From NCBI GenBank assembly GCA_963772645.1, contig CAVYYD010000009.1:1-64000 (forward strand): a stretch of DNA of 64,000 nucleotides, read 5' to 3'. Below the pieces are notes generated by a model, which saw only the letters and a list, made by a program, of their open reading frames with translations, was not told the origin of the DNA and ran no database searches. The DNA comes from DASSQJ01 sp963772645 (GTDB taxonomy: Bacteria; Actinomycetota; Actinomycetes; Actinomycetales; Dermatophilaceae). This document shows positions 28,032 to 37,524 of this stretch, piece after piece; position 1 is the stretch's first letter, and each line of letters opens with the position of its first letter. A program made the position numbers and the translations under genes.

Positions 28032-29629
28032 TCACGACATGTCGAGCGCGCGGACCTGGTCCGGCTGCTCGATCGACAGGCTAACGGTCGTGCGGCCGTT
28101 GGGCCCGGAGGTCACGGAAAGTGACCCGTCGAGGTCGCCGAGCGGGGGCCGCCGGAACAGCCGCTTGGCCCGCTCCGGGTCGCCGTCGTGGGCGACCTCG
28201 ACGTTGGCCGGGCCGACCACCGAGGTCTGCAGGGTGACCCACGCGTTGCGGGCCCCGGAGGACTGCGCGTCGGCCAGGACGTCCATGACGAGCCGGTGGA
28301 TGAGGATCTCGACCTGCGGGTCGAGCCGCCGCCGGCCCTCGCTGACCGACACCGTCGTGCGGACCCCGGTCATGCTGCCGAAGCTCTGCACCGCCCCGCC
28401 GAGCACCGCGCCGAGCCCGGAGCCGGGGCGCTCGGCGACCCGCAGGTCGGTGATGTGCAGCCGCAGGTCGGCCATCGCGTCGCTCAGCTGGTCGCGCAGG
28501 GCGTCGAGCCCGTCGCGCAGCGTGGTGCCGGGCGGGCCGGCCTGCATCCGCATGGCGTCGACCGCGTAGCCGAGCGCGGCGAGCTCCTGGGCGATGCCGT
28601 CGTGGATGTCCCGGGCGATCCGGTTGCGTTCCTCGAGGGAGGCGTACTGCTTGAGGTTGCCGAAGAGCAGGCCCGCCTGCACCGTGGGGGCGAGCCGGCG
28701 GGTGAGGTCGAGCGTGGCCCGCTTCTCCTCGTCGGTGAACGGGCGGTCGACGCCCCGCTCGACGACGACGATCGTCGCCGGGCCGGAGCCGAAGGCGAAC
28801 GGGGTGACCAGGGCCTGCCGGCGGCCGTACTCGTCGACGAAGCCGATCTCGGTGGGCCGCCACTTGCTCGGGTTCTGGTCGAGGATCCGGGTGACGTCGT
28901 CGGCGACGTGCCACGGCGCCCGGGTGGAGCCGCGCAGGGCGACCGGCACGAGGTGCTGGCTGTCCTCGGTGACGAGGACGGCGCTGCGGGTCGAGGGCAC
29001 CGACGCGGCGAGCAGGTCGAGGGCCAGCGAGGCGCTGGCCGGGGCGTCGAGCCCGGTCGACATCTCGCTCGAGATGTCCCGCAGGCGCTGGATGAGCTCG
29101 ATCGCCTCCCGTGCCGCCGGGTCGGCAGGTCCCGGCGTCCTGCTCGGCCGCCAGCCGCTGGTTCCACACGCCGAGGCCGCCGAGCACCATCGCCGCGCCG
29201 AGCCACGCCACCATCCCGACGGTGAGCCGCTCGGTGGCGTTGGAGGTGAACGCGACGAGGAGGTAGGCGGCGCTCCCGACGACGCAGGAGAGGAGGAAGC
29301 CGATGCGCCCGAACCGGGTGCCGGCGTGGTAGGCGGGGATGAGGATGAGCATCGCCGCGCCGAGCTTGGCGATGGTGAACCCGATGCCCGCCGACGCCGC
29401 CTCGACCGCGAGGAGGGTGAGGACGATGGTGTCGAGCAGGCCCTGGCGCGAGATCGGCATCCGGTCGAGGGTGACGACGACGAGGTCGAGGGCGACGACG
29501 AGGAGCAGCCAGGGCAGGACGTCCAGCGACGCTGTTGTTCATCACCGCGATGAACGCGGAGAGGACCGCGAAGGCCAGCCGGATCTTCGTCGACGCGTCG
29601 ATCGACGGGAACCGGGGGCTGCGGGTCAC
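28032..29629 (-). CDS. Sensor histidine kinase (HisKA_3) with degenerate ATPase domain; two frameshifts
   Basis: About 532 residues when joined. The GTG at 29629 begins VTRSPRFPSIDASTKIRLAF. The frame shifts near 29530 into LDVLPWLLLVVALDLVVVTL and again near 29130. The order is six or so membrane helices, a linker with GAF-like sequence (TPFAFGSGPATIVVVERG), a dimerisation/phosphorylation helix RNRIARDIHDGIAQELAALG, then the catalytic domain. In that domain the N-box (usually E-A-L-T-N-x-x-K-H) reads MDVLADAQSSGARNAWVTL and the G1 box reads EVAHDGDPERAKR, so the ATP-binding Asn and the D-x-G-x-G glycine are absent. It may be a pseudokinase or phosphatase for the paired regulator. Confidence 0.75.
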
Positions 29630-29759
29630 GGGCTCAGGGTAGTCGGCGTCGCGCCCGGTGCCCGTGCGGCGCGGCTGTGTCCTACCCTGCGGGTCGCTCG
29701 ACCGGGATGTGGGACGATGTCGCCGGGTCCGTGAACACCGGGTAGGGAACGAGGTGGCC

Positions 29760-30437
29760 GTGAAGGGTCGCGTGCTCGTCGTCGACGACGACCTCGCGCT
29801 CGCGGAGATGCTCGGCATCGTGCTGCGCAACGAGGGCTTGGAGACCGCGCACGTCGCCGACGGCTCGGCCGCCATCGGGGCCTTCCGCGAGCACCGCCCC
29901 GACCTCGTGCTCCTCGACGTCATGCTCCCCGGCACCGACGGCCTCGAGGTGTGCCGGCAGATCCGCGCCGAGTCCGGCGTCCCCATCGTCATGCTCACCG
30001 CCCGCACCGACACCCTCGACGTCGTCCTCGGCCTCGAGTCCGGGGCCGACGACTACGTCGTCAAGCCGTTCAAGCCCCAGGAGCTCATCGCCCGGGTCCG
30101 GGCCCGGCTGCGCCGCGGCGACGAGCCGCCGCCGGAGCGGCTGACCATCGGCGACCTCGACATCGACGTCGCCGGCCACTCGGTGACCCGGGACGGCGAG
30201 ACCGTCGGCCTCACCCCGCTCGAGTTCGACCTCCTCGTCGCTCTCGCCCGCAAGCCGTGGCAGGTCTTCACCCGCGAGGTCCTCCTCGAGCAGGTCTGGG
30301 GCTACCGGCACGCCGGCGACACCCGGCTGGTCAACGTCCACGTCCAGCGCCTGCGCTCGAAGATCGAGCACGACCCGGAGCACCCGGAGATCGTCGTCAC
30401 GGTCCGGGGCGTCGGGTACAAGGCGGGCAAGGCCTGA
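29760..30437 (+). CDS. mtrA: MtrA, OmpR-family response regulator
   Basis: 225 residues. Receiver domain with RVLVVDDDLALAEMLGIVL, Asp53 in VLLDVMLPG, and VVLGLESGADDYVVKPFKP, which is nearly identical to mycobacterial MtrA. A winged-helix output domain (residues about 125-222) has LTPLEFDLLVALARKPWQVF and VNVHVQRLRSKIEHDPEHPE. MtrA is an essential or conditionally essential regulator of cell-wall and division genes in actinobacteria. GTG 29760 has GAGG five bases upstream; GTG 29754 is a possible alternative. It precedes mtrB by two bases and lpqB follows, the canonical operon. Confidence 0.95.
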   Translation: MKGRVLVVDDDLALAEMLGIVLRNEGLETAHVADGSAAIGAFREHRPDLVLLDVMLPGTDGLEVCRQIRAESGVPIVMLTARTDTLDVVLGLESGADDYVVKPFKPQELIARVRARLRRGDEPPPERLTIGDLDIDVAGHSVTRDGETVGLTPLEFDLLVALARKPWQVFTREVLLEQVWGYRHAGDTRLVNVHVQRLRSKIEHDPEHPEIVVTVRGVGYKAGKA

Positions 30438-30439
30438 CG

Positions 30440-32101
30440 ATGGCCGGCTCCGCCGAGCTCCACGCTCGGCCGCGGCTCGGGTGGATGCGGGCCTTCCGGC
30501 ACGGCGTCCACGCGTCGGGTGCGCGGCTGCGGGCACTCGGTGCCCTCGGCCGGCGCCGGTGGCGCCAGTCGCTCCAGCTGCGGGTCGTCACGACGACGAT
30601 GCTGCTCGGCCTCGCGGTCGTCTCGGTGCTCGGCGGGGTGCTGCACTCGCAGATCGCCAGCGGGCTCGAGCGGGACCGGGTCACCCAGTCCGAGTACGAG
30701 GCCCTGGCCCTGACCGCCGAGGCGCAGTCGTACTGGAACGCCACGACCTCGACGTCGGTCGGCGAGCTGAACCAGACGGCCAGCGACATCATGTCCAACG
30801 TCCTGGCCGCCCCCGGCCCCGAGGACCCGAGCCGCTACGTCGTGATGAGCCGCACCCCGCACAACGACAGCGACATCGTCCTCGTCGAGCTGTCCAGCCC
30901 GAAGAACCTCGTCGACACCTCGGTGGTCTCACCCGAGCTCGCGGAGGCGGTCGCCGACGACCCGAGCCACCAGCAGGTGCAGCAGACGGCGATGCAGACC
31001 GTGGACGGACGCCGGCTGCCCGCCGTCGTCGTGGGCACCGTCGTCACCATCCCCAACGCCGGGCCGTACTCCCTCTTCTTCATCTACCCGATGGAGCAGG
31101 AGGTCGCGACGATGGACCTCATCGGCAGCTCCTTCGTCGTCGCCGGGGTCATCCTCACCCTGCTCGTCGGCGGCGTGGCCTGGGTGGTCACCCGCCAGGT
31201 CGTCGCCCCGGTCCGGCGCGCCAGCGAGGTCGCCCAGCGGCTCTCCGCCGGGAGGCTCAACGAGCGGATGCCGGCCCGCGGCGAGGACGACCTCGCCCTC
31301 CTCGCGACCTCGTTCAACGCGATGGCCGACAGCCTCCAGCAGCAGATCCGCCAGCTCGAGGGGCTCTCGGCGGTCCAGCAGCGGTTCGTCTCCGACGTCT
31401 CGCACGAGCTGCGCACCCCGCTGACGACGATCCGGATGGCGGTCGACGTCATCCACGGCTCCCGGCAGCGCTTCGACCCGGCGACCGCGCGCTCCGCCGA
31501 GCTCCTGGCCGGCGAGCTCGACCGGTTCGAGACGATGCTCGCCGACCTCCTGGAGATCAGCCGCTTCGACGCCGGCGCCGCCGTCCTCGACATCGAGACC
31601 GTCGACCTCGTCGGCACGGTGCGGCACGTCGTCGAGGCCGCCCAGCCGCTCGCCGGGCGGCGGGGGAGCGCGGTGCGGGTCCACGCCCCCGACGGGTCGG
31701 CACCGGCCGACGTCGACGAGCGGCGGGTCGAGCGCATCGTGCGCAACCTCGTCGTCAACGCCATCGAGCACGGCGAGGGACGCCCGGTCGACATCCACCT
31801 CGGCGTCGGCGGCGGCGCGGTCGCGGTCGTCGTCGAGGACCACGGCGTCGGGCTGCGCCCCGGGGAGGCGGCCAACGTCTTCACCCGGTTCTGGCGCGGC
31901 GACCCCGCCCGCGCCCGGACCACCGGCGGGACCGGGCTCGGGCTCTCGATCTCCCTCGAGGACGCCCGCCTGCACAACGGCTGGCTCCAGGCGTGGGGCG
32001 AGCCGGGCGCCGGCTCCCGCTTCCGCCTCACCCTGCCGCAGCGCTCCGGGGACACCCTGCACGGCTCGCCGCTGCCGCTCAGCCCGACGGAGTCCCGGTG
32101 A
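30440..32101 (+). CDS. mtrB: MtrB sensor histidine kinase
   Basis: 553 residues. TM1 about 48-70, an extracytoplasmic sensor region, TM2 about 226-250 (GSSFVVAGVILTLLVGGVAW), HAMP (APVRRASEVAQRLSAGRLNE), then HisKA with His322 in FVSDVSHELRTPLTTIRMAV. The HATPase has N-box IVRNLVVNAIEHGEGRP, DHGVGLRPGEA and GGTGLGLSISLEDARLHNG. This is the partner of MtrA and the layout of the mycobacterial protein. The stop overlaps the lpqB GTG, suggesting coupling. All catalytic motifs are intact, in contrast to the kinase at 28032. Confidence 0.95.
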   Translation: MAGSAELHARPRLGWMRAFRHGVHASGARLRALGALGRRRWRQSLQLRVVTTTMLLGLAVVSVLGGVLHSQIASGLERDRVTQSEYEALALTAEAQSYWNATTSTSVGELNQTASDIMSNVLAAPGPEDPSRYVVMSRTPHNDSDIVLVELSSPKNLVDTSVVSPELAEAVADDPSHQQVQQTAMQTVDGRRLPAVVVGTVVTIPNAGPYSLFFIYPMEQEVATMDLIGSSFVVAGVILTLLVGGVAWVVTRQVVAPVRRASEVAQRLSAGRLNERMPARGEDDLALLATSFNAMADSLQQQIRQLEGLSAVQQRFVSDVSHELRTPLTTIRMAVDVIHGSRQRFDPATARSAELLAGELDRFETMLADLLEISRFDAGAAVLDIETVDLVGTVRHVVEAAQPLAGRRGSAVRVHAPDGSAPADVDERRVERIVRNLVVNAIEHGEGRPVDIHLGVGGGAVAVVVEDHGVGLRPGEAANVFTRFWRGDPARARTTGGTGLGLSISLEDARLHNGWLQAWGEPGAGSRFRLTLPQRSGDTLHGSPLPLSPTESR

Positions 32102-33861
32102 GGCGGGCGCGGGCGCTGGCCGTCCTCCTCGTGGCGCTGCTCCTCGGCGGCTGCGGCGGCGGGCTGACCCTCGACGGCCCGGTCGTGCCCGGCCTCGAGG
32201 TCGGCTCGGAGACCGCGCCGAGCTCGAACCTGCGTTACGTCTTCCCCGGTCCGGGGCTCGGCGACGGGCCCGAGGACATCGTCAGCGGCTTCCTGCGCGC
32301 CGGCGCCGCCAGCGACGGGCTCTACGACAACGCCCGCAAGTTCCTCGCGATCACCACCGCGGAGCAGTGGAACCCCGACGAGACCCTCGTGCTGCTCGCC
32401 GACGACACCCCGCCGGCCACGACGCGCGTCGACGACACCCACGTGCGGGTCACGGCGAAGCCGGCCGGCACCGTCGACGCCGCCGGCCGGTACACCCCCG
32501 CGGCCCCCGGCGCCGAGGTCAGCGCGACGTTCACCCTCACCGACGCCGGGGGCGAGTGGCGGATCACCGAGCTGCCCGAGCACTTCGGCCGGTGGATCCA
32601 GGGCGGCGACGTCACCCGGCTGGTCCAGCCCTTCGACCTGACCTACATCTCCACCAGCGAGCGGGCGACCGTGCCCGACGTCCGGTGGTTCCCGCTCGAC
32701 AAGCTCGCCACCCGGCTCGCCCGGGCCCAGCTCGACCCGGTCCCGGACTACCTGCGGGGGGCGGCGTCCACGGCGGTCCCGCAGGGGTCCCGGCTGCTCG
32801 GCGACGCCGTCTCGATCGACAACGGGCTGGCCACCGTCAACATCGTCGGCCCCCGGCTCGGGCCCGACGAGGTGACCCGGCAGGACCTGTGGGCGCAGTT
32901 CGTCACCACCCTCAACCAGGACCTCTCGGTGAGCCGGGTCTCGCTGTCGGTCAACGGGACCCCGGTCGACCTCCTCGGCCTCGACGGCCCTGCCGGCTCG
33001 CTCGCCGACATCGGCTTCCCGGCCCGTCCCACCCCGACCCTGGCCCAGCCGGTCGTCCGCCGCGGCGCGCAGGTCACCGTCTTCGACCCCACCGGCACCT
33101 CGGCCCAGTCGGCCGCCCCGCCGGGCACCGGGGAGTACCCCCAGGTGCCGCCCGAGTACACCCACCTCGCGCTGTCCCCGGAGGGTGCGGAGCTCGCGGC
33201 CGTCGACCCGGGCGGCGACACCCTCTCCCGCTGGCAGGGACGCACCCGGTACGAGGTGCCGCGCTTCGGCTCCCGGGTCGGCAGCCCCTCCTACGACCTT
33301 CGCGGGTTCCTCTGGGCCGGGGGCGTCGGCGACGGGGCCGACCGGCTCTGGGTCGTCGACACCACCGCCGACCCGGCCGACCCGCGCGCCTCCAGGCCCA
33401 CCCCGGTGCGCGCCGACTGGCTCGCCGACCGCCGGGTCGTCGAGTCGCGGGTGGCCTCCGACGGCGACCGGGTGGCGATCCTGTCCACCGACCTCGACGG
33501 CAAGGACGCCCGGGTCGACGTCAGCGGGGTGGTGCGCGGCGCGGGCGGGCGCCCCGAGCAGCTCGCGGCCCCGATGCGGCTGAGCACGACGATCACCGAC
33601 GCGCTCGGGCTCGTCTGGCTCGACACCACCGACCTCGCGACCATCGCCACCATCGGAAAGGCCCGCCCCGCCCCGACCGTGATCGGCATCAGCCGTGAGG
33701 TCCGGCCGCTGCCGGTGGTCCCGGACGCGGTGTCCCTCACCTCCACCGGCGGTGAGCGCAACATCTACGTCGTCACGTCCGGCGAGCGCCTGCTGGCCCG
33801 CAGCTCGCCGGGGTGGGTCGACAGCGGGGTGGCCAACGACCTCGCCGTCGCCGGGGGCTGA
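32098..33861 (+). CDS. lpqB: LpqB lipoprotein
   Basis: 587 residues from GTG 32098 (GTGA overlap with mtrB). Lipoprotein signal with lipobox LLGGC, acylated Cys19. Then a GerMN-like domain (about 200-310: LDKLATRLARAQLDPVPDYL, DNGLATVNIVGP) and a C-terminal beta-propeller-like LpqB domain (about 340-585: YTHLALSPEGAELAAVDPGG). LpqB associates with MtrB on the outer face of the membrane and modulates MtrAB signalling. Gene order mtrA-mtrB-lpqB is diagnostic. A 152-base gap separates it from comF. Confidence 0.93.
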   Translation: MRRARALAVLLVALLLGGCGGGLTLDGPVVPGLEVGSETAPSSNLRYVFPGPGLGDGPEDIVSGFLRAGAASDGLYDNARKFLAITTAEQWNPDETLVLLADDTPPATTRVDDTHVRVTAKPAGTVDAAGRYTPAAPGAEVSATFTLTDAGGEWRITELPEHFGRWIQGGDVTRLVQPFDLTYISTSERATVPDVRWFPLDKLATRLARAQLDPVPDYLRGAASTAVPQGSRLLGDAVSIDNGLATVNIVGPRLGPDEVTRQDLWAQFVTTLNQDLSVSRVSLSVNGTPVDLLGLDGPAGSLADIGFPARPTPTLAQPVVRRGAQVTVFDPTGTSAQSAAPPGTGEYPQVPPEYTHLALSPEGAELAAVDPGGDTLSRWQGRTRYEVPRFGSRVGSPSYDLRGFLWAGGVGDGADRLWVVDTTADPADPRASRPTPVRADWLADRRVVESRVASDGDRVAILSTDLDGKDARVDVSGVVRGAGGRPEQLAAPMRLSTTITDALGLVWLDTTDLATIATIGKARPAPTVIGISREVRPLPVVPDAVSLTSTGGERNIYVVTSGERLLARSSPGWVDSGVANDLAVAGG

Positions 33862-34013
33862 CGGGCGACGCGGCCGCGAGGCGGCTCGCCCGCTCGTTGC
33901 GTGGCCGCGTGGATCGCGTGGCCGCGTCCACCGTCGGACGTCGCGGGCTCCCCCGCCCACAGGTGGCGGCCCGGCGGTGGCGGCCGCCCCGATGCCGGGG
34001 CGAGGGTGGGTCC

Positions 34014-34793
34014 ATGGCCGTCCACCTCGAGCAGCTGCGCCGGGCGGGCCGCGAGGTGCTCCGCGCCGCCGCCGACCTCGTCCTGCCCGGGGCCTGCTCG
34101 GCCTGCGCCGCGCCGGCCACGGCGCCGCTGTGCCCCGGCTGCCGCGCCGAGCTGCGGCGCGGGCCGCCGGCGGGGCGTGGACGCGGCGCGCCGCAGGACG
34201 CGGCCGGGGTGCCGTGCTGGAGCGCCCTCCTCCTCGACGGGGCGGTCCGCACGGCGGTCTCGGCGTACAAGGACGGCGACCGCCGCGACCTCGCCGCCCT
34301 CCTCGCGGCACCGCTCGCGGACGCGCTGGGCCGGGCCTGCCGTGAGGAGCCCGCGGTGCGCCGGGCTCGGGCCCGCGGCGGCCGCGTCCTCGTCGTCCCG
34401 ATCCCTGCGGCCCCGCGCGCCCGGCGTCGACGCGGGGACGACCCGGTCGGCGCGCTCGTCGGTGCCGCGCTCGCCGCCGTCGGCGACCCCGCCCTGCTGC
34501 GTGCCGACGTCCTGCGGCACACCCGCCGCGTCGCCGACCAGGCGCGGCTGGGCCGGGCCGCCCGGGCGGCCAACCTCGAGGGGGCCCTGGCGGTGCGCCC
34601 CGGCGCCGCCCCGGTGGTCCGCGGGGCGGTGTGCCTGGTCGTCGACGACGTCCTCACGACGGGGGCGACGATCGGTGAGGCGGGCCGGGCGCTGCGCGCC
34701 GCGGGGGCCGTGCACCTGGCCGCCGCGACGCTCGCGGTCCGTCCTCGCCACGTCACTCTCGAATCGCTTGTGACCCACAGGGCTGGCGGCTAG
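34014..34793 (+). CDS. comF: ComF-family phosphoribosyltransferase-like protein
   Basis: 259 residues. An N-terminal zinc-ribbon-like stretch CSACAAPATAPLCPGC, then the ComF core SAYKDGDRRDLAALL and the PRPP-binding loop VCLVVDDVLTTGATIGEAG of type I phosphoribosyltransferases. ComF is required for natural transformation in several bacteria, but in actinobacteria it is a conserved neighbour of lpqB and hpf whose role is uncertain. The end of this gene carries the putative hpf promoter. The start follows GGGTGGGTCC; a longer in-frame extension to 33813 lacks family similarity. Confidence 0.88.
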   Translation: MAVHLEQLRRAGREVLRAAADLVLPGACSACAAPATAPLCPGCRAELRRGPPAGRGRGAPQDAAGVPCWSALLLDGAVRTAVSAYKDGDRRDLAALLAAPLADALGRACREEPAVRRARARGGRVLVVPIPAAPRARRRRGDDPVGALVGAALAAVGDPALLRADVLRHTRRVADQARLGRAARAANLEGALAVRPGAAPVVRGAVCLVVDDVLTTGATIGEAGRALRAAGAVHLAAATLAVRPRHVTLESLVTHRAGG

Positions 34794-34796
34794 CGT
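34768..34796 (+). promoter_or_regulatory. Promoter candidate for hpf
   Basis: TTGTGA (34768-34773), a 17-base spacer and TAGCGT (34791-34796) make the best sigma-A-like hexamer pair found in the window. It lies at the comF 3' end, about 90 bases before the hpf start, implying an 85-nt leader. Confidence 0.55.
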
Positions 34797-34888
34797 CAAT
34801 GCATGAGGCCCCTCCCGACGCGAGGGTGGTGATGCAGACGCCGCCTGAGGTTCCGTGAGCACAGCAGCACCGAGCAGAGGAGGACCAC

Positions 34889-35539
34889 GTGGACATCGTC
34901 GTCACCGGACGGCACCTGACCGTTTCCGACCGCTTCCGGGAGCACCTGGACGGCAAGCTCGCCAAGATCGGCCAGCTCGAGCCTCGCACCCGACGGGTCG
35001 AGGTCCTGGTGAGCCACGAGACGAACCGGCGCCAGGCCAAGGCCTGCGACCGGGTCGAGATCACCTGCTACGTCAAGGGCCCCGTCGTGCGCGCCGAGGC
35101 GTGCGCCGACGACAAGTACGCGGCCGTCGACATGGTGCTCGACAGGCTCATGGAGCGGCTCCGGCGACGCAACGACAAGCGGCAGGTCCACCGCGGGCGA
35201 CGCACCCCCGAGTCGGTCTCCCGGGCCACGGCCCGGATCGAGGCCCCGGCCGAGGCCGACGGCAGCCGTCACCTCGCCGACGACGGCCCGTTCCCCGACT
35301 CGCCGATCGAGGTCCGGGAGAAGGTCCACCGCTCGGAGCCGATGTCCCTGGCCGACGCGCTGCGGGAGATGGAGGCGGTCGGCCACGACTTCTACCTCTT
35401 CCACGACGTCGACACCGACCGCGCCAGCGTCGTCTACCGGCGCCGCGGCTGGTCCTACGGGGTGCTCCACCTCGACCTCGACGGCTCGCTCTCCGCGCCG
35501 GGGGCCGGCCCCGAGGAGCTCGACGTCGCGGCCTCCTGA
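34889..35539 (+). CDS. hpf: Long-form ribosome hibernation promoting factor (HPF)
   Basis: 216 residues from GTG 34889. The N-terminal HPF/RaiA domain (1-105) reads DIVVTGRHLTVSDRFREHLD and DRVEITCYVKGPVVRAEACA. After a linker, the C-terminal dimerisation domain (about 145-205) has HRSEPMSLADALREMEAVGH and FYLFHDVDTDRASVVYRR. Long HPF dimerises 70S ribosomes to 100S in stationary phase. It lies in the conserved actinobacterial lpqB-comF-hpf order. The putative promoter is 34768-34796. Confidence 0.95.
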   Translation: MDIVVTGRHLTVSDRFREHLDGKLAKIGQLEPRTRRVEVLVSHETNRRQAKACDRVEITCYVKGPVVRAEACADDKYAAVDMVLDRLMERLRRRNDKRQVHRGRRTPESVSRATARIEAPAEADGSRHLADDGPFPDSPIEVREKVHRSEPMSLADALREMEAVGHDFYLFHDVDTDRASVVYRRRGWSYGVLHLDLDGSLSAPGAGPEELDVAAS

Positions 35540-35580
35540 GCCGGCGCATCCCGTCCAACCTCAGGGAAGCCTTACCTGCA

Positions 35581-35586
35581 TAGGGT
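35581..35586 (+). promoter_or_regulatory. -10 box candidate (TAGGGT) for the orphan response regulator
   Basis: TAGGGT at 35581-35586 follows the hpf stop by 41 bases. It overlaps an upstream in-frame GTG (35585), so that codon cannot be within a transcript from here. This supports the GTG at 35621 as the real start. Confidence 0.4.
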
Positions 35587-35620
35587 GGAATCCACCGCTG
35601 CGAACTGCGACGATGGGGCG

Positions 35621-36319
35621 GTGGACGACCAGGGGACGACGGACCGGGGCCAGGCGAGGCCGGTCGTCCGTGTCGTCATCGCCGACGACCACGAGCTGTA
35701 CCGGCGCGGCATGGGGGTCGTCGTCGAGCTCGACGGGAGTGCCCGCATCGTCGGGGAGGCCAGCAACGGCGACGAGGCGGTCGCCGTCTGTGCCCGGCTC
35801 CGGCCCGACGTCGTCCTCATGGACGTCCGGATGCCCGGCGTCGGCGGCATCGACGCGTGCCGCCGGATCGGGATCGAGTGCCCCGAGACCCGGATCCTCA
35901 TGCTGACCATGAGCGACGACGAGTCCGACCTCTTCGAGGCCATCAAGGCCGGTGCCAGCGGCTACCTCCTCAAGGACCTGCCGGGGGAGGAGGTCGCCGA
36001 GGCCATCCGCAAGGTGCACGACGGCCAGGCGATCATCCCGCCGGGGATGGCGGCGACCCTGCTACGGGAGTTCGGCCGGCTCAGCCGGGACTCCGGCCCG
36101 TCGGCCTCCCCGGACACCCGGCTGACCGAGCGGGAGGTCGAGGTGCTGCGCCTCGTCGCCCGCGGCCTGGCCAACCGCGAGATCGCCGACAGCCTCGTCA
36201 TCTCCGAGAACACCGTGAAGAACCACGTCCGCAACATCCTCGAGAAGCTGCACCTGCACTCGCGCGTGGAGGCGGCGGTGTACGCCCACCGCCAGCGCCT
36301 CATCGCCAGGGATGAGTGA
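35621..36319 (+). CDS. NarL/LuxR-family response regulator, no adjacent kinase
   Basis: 232 residues from GTG 35621 (an extension to 35585 is possible). Receiver domain with RVVIADDHELYRRGMGVVVE and Asp68 in DVVLMDVRMPGVGG. GASGYLLKDLPGEEVAEAIR gives the switch Lys, and the LuxR DNA-binding domain is LTEREVEVLRLVARGLANRE followed by SENTVKNHVRNILEKLHLHS. Intact motifs indicate a phosphorylated regulator. No kinase gene adjoins it, so it is an orphan here. It overlaps the next gene by eight bases, a tight coupling to a DNA-repair glycosylase. Confidence 0.9.
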   Translation: MDDQGTTDRGQARPVVRVVIADDHELYRRGMGVVVELDGSARIVGEASNGDEAVAVCARLRPDVVLMDVRMPGVGGIDACRRIGIECPETRILMLTMSDDESDLFEAIKAGASGYLLKDLPGEEVAEAIRKVHDGQAIIPPGMAATLLREFGRLSRDSGPSASPDTRLTEREVEVLRLVARGLANREIADSLVISENTVKNHVRNILEKLHLHSRVEAAVYAHRQRLIARDE

Positions 36320-37523
36320 CGGGCCGCCGGTCCGTCTCTCGACGGCGGCCGCCCGCCGGGTCGCGCTCGCCGCGCAGGGGTTCGCCCGGCCCCGCCCGGC
36401 CTCGGCGACGGTCCGAGACGTCCAGCGGGTCCTCGACACCGTCGGGGTCGTCCAGATCGACAGCGTCAACGTCCTCGTCCGCAGCCACTACCTGCCCTTC
36501 TTCTCGCGGCTCGGGGCCTACGACCGCACCCTGGTCGACCGGGCCCGGGACCGCGCGCCGCGGCGGGTCGTCGAGTACTGGGCCCACGAGGCCTCGCTCG
36601 TGCCCCCGGCCACGTGGCCGCTCCTGGACTTCCGGATGCGGCGTGCCCGCTCCGACGCCTGGGGCGGGATGCGGCGGGTGGCCCGCGACCACCCCGAGCT
36701 GGTGGCCGCCGTCCTCGCCGAGGTGGCCCGTCGCGGCCCGATGACCAGCCGCGCGGTCGAGCAGGCCCTCGCCCACGACCTGCCCCGCACGAGCGAGAGC
36801 TGGGGGTGGAACTGGTCCCTGGTCAAGAGCGCCCTCGAGCACCTCTTCTGGGCCGGGGAGCTCTCCAGCGCCGGGCGGACCGCCCAGTTCGAGCGTCGCT
36901 ACGCCACCCCCGAGCGGGTGCTGCCGCCCGCGCTGCGCGAGCAGGCGCTCGACCCCGAGGCCCGGCCGGGCCAGGCGGAGGCGTTCCGGCGGCTCGTCGA
37001 GATCGCCGCCCGGGCGCACGGGGTGGCCTCGGAGCAGTGCCTGCGCGACTACTTCCGGCTCTCCCCGGAGCAGGCCCGGCCGGCGCTGGAGGCCCTCGTC
37101 GCCGAGGGGACGCTGCTGCCGGCCGTCGTCGACGGCTGGCACCGGCCGGCCTACCTGCACCGGGACGCCCGCCGGCCCCGCCGGGTCACCGCCCGCGCCC
37201 TCCTCTCACCGTTCGACTCCCTGGTCTGGCAGCGCGACCGCACCCGGGCCCTCTTCGGCTTCGACTACCGGCTCGAGATCTACGTCCCCGAGCCACAGCG
37301 CCGGCACGGCTACTACGTCCTGCCGTTCCTCCTCGGCGACGAGCTCGTCGCCCGCTGCGACCTGAAGTCCGACCGCGCCGACGGGGTCCTGCGGGTCCGT
37401 CGGTGCACGTGGGAGCCCGGCCGCGGGGACGCCGCCGACCGGGCCGAGCTGGATGCCGAGCTCTCCCTCCTCGCCGGCTGGCTGGGCCTGGCCGGGGTGC
37501 GGGAGGACCCGGACCGGGGGTGA
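36312..37523 (+). CDS. AlkX/YcaQ-type winged-helix DNA glycosylase
   Basis: 403 residues. The N-terminal tandem winged helices contain VVQIDSVNVLVRSHYLPFFS, where Q-I-D matches the Q-x-D catalytic motif of AlkX (YcaQ) glycosylases that unhook bulky alkyl DNA lesions. YWAHEASLVP and the C-terminal SPFDSLVWQRDRTRALFGFD followed by YRLEIYVPEPQRRHGYYVLP are family blocks. The protein acts on cytoplasmic DNA and probably protects against genotoxins. The ATG overlaps the response-regulator 3' end by eight bases, suggesting the regulator and glycosylase are coexpressed. Confidence 0.88.
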   Translation: MSDGPPVRLSTAAARRVALAAQGFARPRPASATVRDVQRVLDTVGVVQIDSVNVLVRSHYLPFFSRLGAYDRTLVDRARDRAPRRVVEYWAHEASLVPPATWPLLDFRMRRARSDAWGGMRRVARDHPELVAAVLAEVARRGPMTSRAVEQALAHDLPRTSESWGWNWSLVKSALEHLFWAGELSSAGRTAQFERRYATPERVLPPALREQALDPEARPGQAEAFRRLVEIAARAHGVASEQCLRDYFRLSPEQARPALEALVAEGTLLPAVVDGWHRPAYLHRDARRPRRVTARALLSPFDSLVWQRDRTRALFGFDYRLEIYVPEPQRRHGYYVLPFLLGDELVARCDLKSDRADGVLRVRRCTWEPGRGDAADRAELDAELSLLAGWLGLAGVREDPDRG

Positions 37524-37524
37524 G

